Shown: piece after piece, positions 1 to 6,103 of the stretch
Position numbering within the stretch: position 1 is the stretch's first letter
Layout: each line of letters starts with the position of its first letter
Source: Desulfobacteraceae bacterium
GTDB taxonomy: Bacteria > Desulfobacterota > DSM-4660 > Desulfatiglandales > Desulfatiglandaceae
Direction of reading: 5' to 3'
Assembly (NCBI GenBank): GCA_030632525.1
Contig: DAOVUP010000046.1
Coordinates: forward strand, 1 to 8,107
Length of the DNA stretch: 8,107 nt
Notes under the pieces: generated by a model
Told to the model about the DNA's origin: nothing
What the model saw: only the letters and a program-made list of their open reading frames with translations
Databases searched by the model: none
Program-made: the position numbers and the translations under genes

Positions 1-37
1 TTAATCCTCGAAATACTCAATGTATTCCTGCGGTTAA
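1..37 (-). repeat. Imperfect hairpin with TTAA at both ends, probably part of a larger repeat
   Basis: TTAA at 1-4 faces TTAA at 34-37. Between them GAAATAC (10-16) pairs with GTATTCC (22-28) around a five-base loop, and CC (6-7) pairs with GG (32-33). The A-C mismatch on the plus strand becomes a U-G wobble if the minus strand is transcribed, so the structure is better as minus-strand RNA. It lies next to the 56-91 palindrome and may belong to the same composite repeat, whose other end would be left of the window. No coding role is visible. Confidence 0.4.
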
Positions 38-55
38 AATTTTCGCCTTCCTTGA

Positions 56-91
56 TCTGAACAAAAAATCCTAGTTTTCGTTCGGGCACTA
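56..91 (-). repeat. 36-bp palindromic repeat, left copy (inverted relative to 5258-5293)
   Basis: The reverse complement of 56-91 matches 5258-5293 at 34 of 36 positions; the two differences are C/T transitions. The core on the minus strand is CCGAACGAAAAC, then TAGGAT, then a T-rich arm ending GTTCAGA, so each copy is itself self-complementary. In this copy one pair of the stem is G-U rather than G-C on the minus strand. It ends 44 bases before the LivH start. Similar palindromic intergenic elements are common in bacterial genomes; I cannot tell from one window how many copies exist. Confidence 0.75.
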
Positions 92-135
92 TTTCACCCT
101 TTTCCTGAATAAATAAACAGAGGAATCCCTTTTCG

Positions 136-1008
136 ATGCTCCCGAGCACCTTAGTATATGGCTTTGCCAACAGTATAATCCTTGCCTTAGTGGCACTCGG
201 CTTCAATCTAACCTTCGGTATTAGCGGGGTTGCAAACTTTGCCTACGGTGCCTTTTACATCCTTGCGGGGTTTGCTGCCTGGGTCTTATTCAACTCCGCA
301 GGCCTTCCCTATATATTGGCTGTCCTCTTATCTGTGCTTCTGACGGCCCTTGCAGGAGCTCTGATGTACCGTTTCGTCATTCTGAGGATCAAGGGAATGG
401 TGCTCTCTGAGGTTATCGCCACATTCGGAATCGGTCTTGCCATCCTGGAGTTACTCAAGTACTTAGGGTTCATCGGTTATGAATACAACTTGCCAGTTTT
501 TATGGATTTCAGCATAGATATCGGCCAGGTCACCATTGATATGCAGAGGATATGTATCGTGATCATTGGTATCGGCCTGACAGGATTTCTTTGGTTCTTT
601 ACCCACCATACCAGGACGGGTCTTCGCTTCAGAGCTATTGCACAGGATGAGAGGACGGCATTGAGCCTCGGTATCAATGCTGATCGGGTGGCGGCCCTGA
701 GCGTATCCTTTGGGGCAGCCTATGCCGCAATAGCAGCCATAGTTATATTGCCATTGGGCACCATTACCGTTGAACATGGCTATGATGTCCTAATAAACGC
801 CTTGGCCGTGTGTATTGTCGGAGGCCTGGGTTCCACAGGTGGGGTGGTTCTCGCATCTTTCCTGATTGGCTATGCAGAGACCTTCACGGCGACCTACATA
901 GGGAGTCACTGGGTAATGTTAGTGCCGTTAGCGGCTATCTTAGCCATACTGGTAATCAAACCGTCAGGTATTTTTGGGCAGCAGAAGGAATTGGAAGAAA
1001 GGATATAG
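136..1008 (+). CDS. livH: LivH-type ABC transporter permease
   Basis: This is an inner-membrane permease of the branched-chain amino acid (HAAT) ABC importer family; with LivM it would form the transport channel. The 290-residue length is normal for LivH. About eight hydrophobic segments can be read, near residues 7-30, 35-55, 58-80, 90-112, 138-155, 186-210, 220-250 and 258-278. Family hallmarks include LGFNLTFGISGVANFAYGA near the N-terminus, GLRFRAIAQDERTALSLGI in the cytoplasmic loop thought to contact the ATPase, and VGGLGSTGGVVLASFLIG near the C-terminus. It is the first gene of a five-gene plus-strand set, followed after 75 bases by LivM. The ATG at 136 is preceded by GAGG at 120-123, a rather long spacing. 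The family is certain; the substrate is not, because the neighbouring acyl-CoA ligase points to a carboxylic acid rather than an amino acid. Confidence 0.93.
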   Translation: MLPSTLVYGFANSIILALVALGFNLTFGISGVANFAYGAFYILAGFAAWVLFNSAGLPYILAVLLSVLLTALAGALMYRFVILRIKGMVLSEVIATFGIGLAILELLKYLGFIGYEYNLPVFMDFSIDIGQVTIDMQRICIVIIGIGLTGFLWFFTHHTRTGLRFRAIAQDERTALSLGINADRVAALSVSFGAAYAAIAAIVILPLGTITVEHGYDVLINALAVCIVGGLGSTGGVVLASFLIGYAETFTATYIGSHWVMLVPLAAILAILVIKPSGIFGQQKELEERI

Positions 1009-1009
1009 T

Positions 1010-1037
1010 GGATTTTGGATTGCGGATGTGGGAGTGG
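1010..1037 (+). repeat. Degenerate heptamer repeat in the livH-livM spacer
   Basis: Immediately after the LivH stop codon four 7-bp units follow each other: GGATTTT, GGATTGC, GGATGTG and GGAGTGG. All begin with GGA. The remainder of the 75-base spacer shows no other structure that I can support. Four degenerate units could arise by chance, but two other spacers in this window show the same 7-bp period. Confidence 0.45.
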
Positions 1038-1083
1038 TGAATCTGCAAACCGGTCGTAGTGAGGACGGGGAAGAATTGGAGAG

Positions 1084-2088
1084 ATGAAAAGACGCAGGGA
1101 AAGAATAGATAGGGGTATAAAGGTAAGATCCGAAGATATCTTTGCCCTTTGCTCCTGGAGGGAGATGCTCTATTTGGCATTTCCCAGGCTGTTGCCGATA
1201 GTGGGTCTCATTCTCTTGTCTTTTGTCCTGAGCATTTACTGGCAGAAGGTCCTTCTCTCTGTATCCGTCTTTGCCCTCCTGGCCATTAGCTGGGATATCC
1301 TGGCACAGACCGGGATGATCTCCTTAGGCCAGGCCCTCTTCTTCGGAATGGGGGCCTATCTGGCTGGTATAATGAATCATACCTGGGGTCTTTCCCCCTT
1401 TATAACAATCCCTGTAGCTACTGTTAGCGGTGGGCTTTTTTGTACCCTTTTACTTCTGCCTGTCTTGAGACTGCGCGGAATCTACTTTTCCATGGTTACC
1501 CTCATATTACCCCTGATGCTCGTCAGGATAGTTGAGGCAACAAAGATCTTCGGAGGAACAGAGGGGCTAAGTGGTCTGGGTGCACTTCCTTCCAGATGGG
1601 TAGAACTCTATACGGTCATTTTGGCCCTTTTGGCCGCGCTCTTCGGGTTGCGGCGTCTGATGGGGTCTGATTTCGGTCTGGTCTTAAAAGGGATAAATGA
1701 TAATGATCGCTCTGTCATGAGTGCAGGGATAAACATTTACTGGTTCAAGGCCCAGGCCCTGTTCATTGCCGGCTCTGTAGGGGCCTTTGCAGGCGCCTAC
1801 ATGACCCACGTATATATGTTTGTGGGGATGCCTGTCTTTGCCTTAGACTATTCTATTCTCCCCATTGCAGCTGCTGTGGTGGGTGGAACCGGGACCCTCG
1901 CCGGTCCCATGTTAGGGGCCTTTATTCTCGTACCCCTGTCAGAGATCCTGCGAGGACTTGGCGGACTCAGGATCGTCTTTTACGGGCTGTTCCTTGTTGT
2001 ATTCACCGTTGCATTGCCAGAGGGGATTTTTCACTACATAGCCAGGAAATATCATCAATTTGAGAGATGGGTGGAGGTGGATACATGA
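1084..2088 (+). CDS. livM: LivM-type ABC transporter permease
   Basis: This is the second inner-membrane permease of the Liv-type importer, expected to pair with the LivH protein encoded just before it. Hallmarks of LivM are SLGQALFFGMGAYLAGI (about residues 78-94), the cytoplasmic loop KGINDNDRSVMSAGINIYWF, and VVGGTGTLAGPMLGAF towards the C-terminus. At 334 residues it is within the family range. The start is uncertain: ATG 1084 has GGAG only two bases upstream, too close to be an ideal ribosome binding site, and gives a very basic N-terminus (MKRRRERIDRG). An internal ATG at 1165 (residue 28) is preceded by GGAGG, also close, and would begin just before the first membrane segment. Its stop overlaps the next gene as ATGA, implying translational coupling to LivG. 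Confidence 0.92.
   Translation: MKRRRERIDRGIKVRSEDIFALCSWREMLYLAFPRLLPIVGLILLSFVLSIYWQKVLLSVSVFALLAISWDILAQTGMISLGQALFFGMGAYLAGIMNHTWGLSPFITIPVATVSGGLFCTLLLLPVLRLRGIYFSMVTLILPLMLVRIVEATKIFGGTEGLSGLGALPSRWVELYTVILALLAALFGLRRLMGSDFGLVLKGINDNDRSVMSAGINIYWFKAQALFIAGSVGAFAGAYMTHVYMFVGMPVFALDYSILPIAAAVVGGTGTLAGPMLGAFILVPLSEILRGLGGLRIVFYGLFLVVFTVALPEGIFHYIARKYHQFERWVEVDT
2073..2077 (+). promoter_or_regulatory. Ribosome binding site GGAGG that decides the LivG start
   Basis: GGAGG at 2073-2077 lies seven bases before ATG 2085, which overlaps the LivM stop codon as ATGA. This favours 2085 over the in-frame ATG at 2067, which would only add the low-complexity residues MGGGGY and has no comparable site upstream. 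Confidence 0.75.
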
Positions 2089-2840
2089 GCTCTTCACCCA
2101 TCCTCAAAGTATCCGACCTCTCCAAACAGTTTGGTGGTGTGCGTGCCGTAAACCATGTCGATTTTAAACTAACGAAGGGGGAACTCTTAGGGCTTATTGG
2201 ACCTAACGGGTCTGGCAAAACAACGATTGTAAATCTGATAACCGGTTTTGTAAAACCTACAGCCGGGGAGGTCTATTATAAAGACCGGAAGATAACTGGC
2301 TGGGCCCCTTATAAGGTGGTCAGGCTGGGCGTCGCCAGGACATTTCAGATGGTAAGACCCTTTTATCAACTCCCGGCCTTCAAGAATATGATTATTCCCC
2401 TCTATTCCCCCAGGGTCAAAGGGTTGGCAGGTGGAAAATATGGGGACCGGGATGCGGTGGCCCTGGACCTGTTGGAAGAGGTGGGCTTTGAGAGGGACTC
2501 TTTTGTGGCTTACAAACCGGCCAGCGTCCTTCCCCAGGGATATCTCAAGAGGCTGGAACTGGCCAAGGCAATCGCCTTGCAGCCCGACCTTCTGATCTTA
2601 GATGAACTTTTCTCAGGCCTGAGCTTAGCCGAAGTAGCAAGTATCGTCCCCATAATTGAAAAACTCCGCATGGAGGGGAAGACCATCATTATGATAGAAC
2701 ACCGATTGAAGGAACTTTTCAGGATCGCGGACAGGATCATTGTCCTTAATTTCGGAGAAAAGATAGCCGATGGGAAGGCATCAGAGGTAATGGAAAGCGA
2801 AGAGGTCAAGAAGGCCTATCTGGGTACGGAGGCGGGGTGA
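2085..2840 (+). CDS. livG: LivG-type ABC transporter ATP-binding protein
   Basis: This is one of the two cytoplasmic ATPases that energise the LivH/LivM channel. Counting from ATG 2085 it has 251 residues. Walker A is GPNGSGKTT (39-47), the Q-loop lies in the GVARTFQMVRPF segment, the signature motif is LPQGYLKR (from 149) in place of LSGGQ, Walker B is LLILDELF with D173 and the catalytic E174, and the switch histidine is H206 in IEHRL. LivG proteins usually have LPYG at the signature and DEP after Walker B; here these are LPQG and DEL. All catalytic residues are present, so the protein should be active. The C-terminal segment ending in KKAYLG is typical of LivG. It starts inside the LivM stop codon and its own stop overlaps a GTG that may start LivF, so translation of the three genes is probably coupled. 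Confidence 0.9.
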   Translation: MSSSPILKVSDLSKQFGGVRAVNHVDFKLTKGELLGLIGPNGSGKTTIVNLITGFVKPTAGEVYYKDRKITGWAPYKVVRLGVARTFQMVRPFYQLPAFKNMIIPLYSPRVKGLAGGKYGDRDAVALDLLEEVGFERDSFVAYKPASVLPQGYLKRLELAKAIALQPDLLILDELFSGLSLAEVASIVPIIEKLRMEGKTIIMIEHRLKELFRIADRIIVLNFGEKIADGKASEVMESEEVKKAYLGTEAG

Positions 2841-3598
2841 AAGGGAAACCAATGCTTGAAATTCAAAACCTGATGGTCTTTTTCGAAAATGCCTTAGCCC
2901 TTAACGACTTTTCCATGGAGGTAAAAGAGGGGGAGATAGTAGGGGTTATCGGATCCAACAGTGCGGGGAAGACCACCCTTATGAATACTGTTTCAGGGCT
3001 CATAATAGATATGAAGATCAAGGAGCAGCGCAAGGGTGGAGAAAGAATCACCATATACGGAGAGATTATTTTCAATGGTCAAGATATCACGGACACCCAT
3101 CCGTACCACCGGGTGAAGATGGGTCTTGTCCTTGCCAGGGAGAGGCATCCCATATTTCCGGAAAGTGATGTGACAGAAAACCTAAAGATAGCGGGCCACC
3201 AAAAAAGCAAGTCAGAGATAAAGGAGATGACCCAATATGCCTTTACCCTGTTCCCTGCCTTATCCCAACTGCGACGCCGTAAGGCAGGTTTCCTGAGCGG
3301 GGGGGAACAGCAGATGCTGTCAATAGGAATGGCCCTCGTTACCAAACCGACCCTTCTTCTCTTAGATGAACCCCTGTTAGGCCTCAGCCCCATGATGCAG
3401 ACCATGCTGGTACAAGCGATCCAGAATCTGAGGAAGGAGTCAGGCATAACCATCTTCATAACCGAACAGTTCGCCCGGCCCATACTCCCCATGATCGATA
3501 GGGGTTATGTCATTGAAAATGGGATGCTCGCACTCACCGGGACAGGGGCAGAGCTTATGGACAATCCTGAGATAAAGGCGGCTTACTTCGGAATTTGA
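2837..3598 (+). CDS. livF: LivF-type ABC transporter ATP-binding protein
   Basis: This is the second ATPase of the plus-strand importer. Numbered from GTG 2837 it has 253 residues, with Walker A GSNSAGKTT (39-47), signature LSGGEQQM (from 153), Walker B LLLLDEP with D177 and E178, and glutamine Q211 in TEQF at the switch position, as is usual in LivF. Two features are unusual: an insertion of roughly 15 residues rich in Lys, Arg and Glu between Walker A and the YGEIIFNG strand, and the sequence ARERHPIFP where LivF normally has VPEGRRIFP. The start is ambiguous: GTG 2837 overlaps the LivG stop (GTGA) and has GGAGG four bases upstream, while ATG 2852 has AGGGA five bases upstream and gives the classic LivF beginning MLEIQNL. 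The ligase gene begins five bases after the stop codon. Confidence 0.9.
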   Translation: MKGKPMLEIQNLMVFFENALALNDFSMEVKEGEIVGVIGSNSAGKTTLMNTVSGLIIDMKIKEQRKGGERITIYGEIIFNGQDITDTHPYHRVKMGLVLARERHPIFPESDVTENLKIAGHQKSKSEIKEMTQYAFTLFPALSQLRRRKAGFLSGGEQQMLSIGMALVTKPTLLLLDEPLLGLSPMMQTMLVQAIQNLRKESGITIFITEQFARPILPMIDRGYVIENGMLALTGTGAELMDNPEIKAAYFGI

Positions 3599-3602
3599 TC
3601 CC

Positions 3603-5246
3603 ATGAAAGATAGAGAAAAGCACGGCATATTCTCCACATTTGAGGCGGTCGCCCAGAAAAAAGGGAACAGCACCGCGATCATCTATCTGGGCACCAAGTA
3701 TTCCTATCTCAAATTGCAGGACTTAGCCGAACGTTTTGCCGCTGCCCTGGCAGACATGGGGCTACGGAAGGGCCCGAGGATTATAATCTATCTCCCAAAC
3801 AGCATCCAGTGGGCTGTCGTATGGCTCGGGATCCAGAGAGCGGGAGGCGTATGCGTTCCCATAACCCCCATCTATACCCCCTACGACCTCAAATACATTG
3901 CCAATGATAGCGAGGCAGAGGCGATCGTCTGCGCCGATACCAATTTCGGATACGTAAGAAGCGTATTACCTGAAACCGGTCTAAAGAATGTAATTGTGAC
4001 CAGGATGGCCGATCTTCTTCCCTGGTGGAAAAGATTCTTTGGCTACCTTTTTGATGTTATACCCAGGGGAAAGATCGCCTATCACAAGGATACCTATTCC
4101 CTCAGGAAACTCCTGTCCACTTACAGCAATAGGAAGAAGGAGATGCCGCGACCGGTGGAAGAGGGGAGTCCTGTGGTAGAAATCCTGTATACGGGTGGGA
4201 CAACCAAGTACCCAAAGGGAGTCCCCATCAATCAGACCCTATTTCTTACCTGCGCCGAGGAAAACATAAGGTTGAGTGAGCCACTCTTTCCGGTAGAGGA
4301 AAATATTATAATGGGTAACGCCCCCCTCTTCCATATTCTTGGTCAAACTTGCGGTCTCGGTACCCTCCTGGTGGGTGGGACCTTGATGCTGCAGCCAAAG
4401 GTAAACCTTGATGCCACAATGGAATCGATTGAGCGATTCAAGGCAAAAACCATGATAGGCGTGCCGACCCTCTATCGCATGATCTTAGAACATGACCGGC
4501 TCGACCACTATGACCTGAGTTCGGTGGAGTACTGGTACAGCGCGGGAGATGTGCTTCCCGTTGAGGTGGGGAGGCGATGGTACGAGAAATTCCACAAGGT
4601 CATATATCAGGGATACGGCGCAACCGAGACCTGCGGCGGTGTATCCATGTGTCCTGTGAATATTGACAATCCACCAGGAAGCGTGGGTACCATAGTGGCC
4701 AGCAAGACGGTCAAGATTGTGGATGCCGAGACCCTGGACCCTGTTGCATCGGGGGAACCAGGGGAGTTGCTCGTCTCATCGGAACACATGGTCACCAGAT
4801 ACATTAACAAACCTGAGGAGACTTTAGAGTCCTTCATTGAACTGGAGGGGCAAAAATGGTACCGCACTGCTGACATCATGTCCATGGACGAAGAGGGTAA
4901 TCTCTACTTTGTTGACCGGACCGTAGATACCATAAAGCATAAGGGCTACCGAATATCCGCTTCGGAGATAGAGGCTGTTCTCCAGGAACATACGGCGATT
5001 ATTGCCTCTTGCGTGGTTGGCGTGGAAGATCCGAGGGTAGGGGAGAGGATCAAGGCATTTGTGGTATTAAAGGAAGATATCAAGGGGATTACCGGTTATG
5101 ATCTCATCAAATGGTGTCGTGGCAGACTCGTATCATATAAGATCCCGCAATACATTGAATTCAGGGATATGCTCCCCAAGTCGAAGGTAGGAAAGCTTCT
5201 CAGACGAGAGATCCGAAGCGAAGAGGAACGTAAGGCGGAAGGGTGA
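3603..5246 (+). CDS. FadD-like acyl-CoA ligase (AMP-forming)
   Basis: This is an adenylate-forming enzyme that should activate a carboxylic acid with ATP and load it onto CoA. At 547 residues it is full length for medium- or long-chain acyl-CoA ligases. Readable motifs are the phosphate loop YTGGTTKYPKG (196-206), NAPLFHILGQ (A4 region), YGATET (from 338, A5), WYRTAD with D424 (A7), VDRTVD with D438 and R439 followed by KHKGYRISASEIE (A8), and PKSKVGKLLRRE with the adenylation lysine K531 (A10). All key residues are present. The phosphate loop departs from the usual TSGTTGxPKG by having GG and K-Y. Lying five bases after livF and ending the operon, it suggests that the transported substrate is trapped as a CoA thioester. 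The exact substrate cannot be read: fatty, branched or aromatic acids all remain possible. Only a weak GGA precedes the ATG, so it may depend on translation of livF. Confidence 0.88.
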   Translation: MKDREKHGIFSTFEAVAQKKGNSTAIIYLGTKYSYLKLQDLAERFAAALADMGLRKGPRIIIYLPNSIQWAVVWLGIQRAGGVCVPITPIYTPYDLKYIANDSEAEAIVCADTNFGYVRSVLPETGLKNVIVTRMADLLPWWKRFFGYLFDVIPRGKIAYHKDTYSLRKLLSTYSNRKKEMPRPVEEGSPVVEILYTGGTTKYPKGVPINQTLFLTCAEENIRLSEPLFPVEENIIMGNAPLFHILGQTCGLGTLLVGGTLMLQPKVNLDATMESIERFKAKTMIGVPTLYRMILEHDRLDHYDLSSVEYWYSAGDVLPVEVGRRWYEKFHKVIYQGYGATETCGGVSMCPVNIDNPPGSVGTIVASKTVKIVDAETLDPVASGEPGELLVSSEHMVTRYINKPEETLESFIELEGQKWYRTADIMSMDEEGNLYFVDRTVDTIKHKGYRISASEIEAVLQEHTAIIASCVVGVEDPRVGERIKAFVVLKEDIKGITGYDLIKWCRGRLVSYKIPQYIEFRDMLPKSKVGKLLRREIRSEEERKAEG

Positions 5247-5257
5247 TTGCGGCGAGT

Positions 5258-5293
5258 TAGTGTCCGAACGAAAACTAGGATTTTTCGTTCAGA
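5258..5293 (+). repeat. 36-bp palindromic repeat, right copy, in the convergent gap
   Basis: This copy fills most of the 53-base gap between the ligase stop codon and the stop codon of the minus-strand LivF. It folds well: 5261-5274 (TGTCCGAACGAAAA) pairs with 5282-5295 (TTTTCGTTCAGACA) at 13 of 14 positions around the loop CTAGGAT. A transcript from either side would carry the hairpin, so it could act as a bidirectional transcript end, but the stem is not GC-rich and no U-run follows it, so I do not call it a standard intrinsic terminator. It matches the inverse of 56-91 at 34 of 36 bases. Confidence 0.75.
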
Positions 5294-5299
5294 CATTAA

Positions 5300-6103
5300 T
5301 TATGTTAACCACCTCTTTCTTCTCTTATAGTGTTTAACATCCCTATAACTTTTCTTTTTACCTACCTCGGTAAGGCCAAGATAGAATTCCTTTACATCGG
5401 CATTTTCCTTGAGCTTTTCAACTGTATCATCCAAGACGATTCGACCATTTTCCATCACATATCCGTGACTTGCGATGGTGAGAGCCAGACGGGCGTTCTG
5501 TTCAACTAAAAGGATGCTGACCCCTTCCTCCTTGTTGATCTGCTGAATGATCTTGAATATCTCCCCGACTAAAAGAGGAGAAAGCCCCATGGAAGGTTCA
5601 TCTAAGAGCATCAATGTGGGTGTGGACATGAGGCCCCGGCCAATAACCAGCATCTGCTGTTCACCGCCGCTGATATAACCGGCAAGGGTGCTTTTTCGGG
5701 CCTTGAGTCTTGGAAAATATTCATAGACCATGGCCATATCCTCTTTCAGTTTGGTTCTGCTTTTGTTGGTATGACCACCAGCTATGATGTTTTCGTCCAC
5801 GGTCAGGTCTTCGAATACCCTTCGGCCCTCCATGACTTGAAATATGCCCATACGGACGATTTGCTCGGGGTACTTTTTGTCTACTCGTTGGCCTTTAAAG
5901 GTGATAGACCCATCAGTAACCTCTCCATCTTCGGATTTCAGCAATCCTGAAATTGCCTTGAGGGTGGTTGTTTTCCCTGCCCCGTTGTTCCCAAGGACCG
6001 TGACTATCTGACCTTCGTTAATCTGAAGGGACATCCCCTTAAGCACAAGGACGACGTTGTGATATATGACTTCTATGTTATTGACCGCTAACAACGGTTC
6101 CAT
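5300..6103 (-). CDS. livF: LivF-type ABC transporter ATP-binding protein with basic C-terminal tail
   Basis: This is a cytoplasmic ATPase of a second Liv-type transporter. It shows Walker A GNNGAGKTT (38-46), VMEGRRVFEDLTVDENI covering the Q-loop region, signature SGGEQQM (from S145), Walker B LMLLDEP with D168 and E169, and Q202 in VEQNA. At 267 residues it is about 20-30 longer than ordinary LivF; the excess is a C-terminal tail after FYLG that includes KKKSYRDVKHYKRRKRWL, with 10 Lys or Arg in the last 24 residues. I recall similar tails in LivF proteins encoded beside acyl-CoA ligases in Desulfobacterota, but cannot check this here. It is the last gene of the minus-strand set, 124 bases after LivG. 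Only a weak AGAG lies upstream of the ATG. It is clearly different in sequence from the plus-strand LivF, with no sign of recent duplication. Confidence 0.9.
   Translation of the reverse strand: MEPLLAVNNIEVIYHNVVLVLKGMSLQINEGQIVTVLGNNGAGKTTTLKAISGLLKSEDGEVTDGSITFKGQRVDKKYPEQIVRMGIFQVMEGRRVFEDLTVDENIIAGGHTNKSRTKLKEDMAMVYEYFPRLKARKSTLAGYISGGEQQMLVIGRGLMSTPTLMLLDEPSMGLSPLLVGEIFKIIQQINKEEGVSILLVEQNARLALTIASHGYVMENGRIVLDDTVEKLKENADVKEFYLGLTEVGKKKSYRDVKHYKRRKRWLT

Larger units (their letters stand above)
1..135. other. Non-coding upstream region of the plus-strand operon
   Basis: This leader carries no convincing gene. It holds an imperfect hairpin at 1-37, a palindromic repeat at 56-91, and a short AT-rich stretch ending in the likely ribosome binding site of the LivH gene (GAGG at 120-123, about 12 bases before the ATG at 136). 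I looked for a sigma-70 promoter and found no pair of boxes good enough to call, so the operon promoter is either non-canonical, hidden in the repeat, or upstream of the window. Confidence 0.6.

Noticed and set aside
52..78. Sigma-70 promoter TTGATC ... TAGTTT before livH
   Set aside because: The spacing is about 15 bases and the -10 box is poor; the match lies inside the repeat and cannot be distinguished from chance.
463..777. 104-residue open frame on the minus strand inside livH
   Set aside because: It is the antisense shadow of conserved LivH motifs, with no ribosome binding site or recognisable family.
3079..3492. 137-residue open frame on the minus strand inside livF
   Set aside because: It lies opposite a well-supported ATPase gene, its protein has a composition rich in Arg, Ser and Cys typical of antisense frames, and it shows no recognisable domain.
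56..5293. Composite transposon bounded by the 36-bp inverted repeats
   Set aside because: There is no transposase or integrase between the copies, no evident target duplication outside them, and the cargo is an ordinary operon. The copies are better treated as palindromic intergenic repeats.
5261..5295. Standard intrinsic terminator
   Set aside because: The hairpin stem is AT-rich in its inner part and is not followed by a U-run on either strand. A role in ending transcripts remains possible but is not shown.
2852..6103. Recent duplication giving two livG-livF pairs
   Set aside because: The two LivF proteins and the two LivG proteins differ throughout, including motif variants, insertions and tails; the similarity is only at family level.
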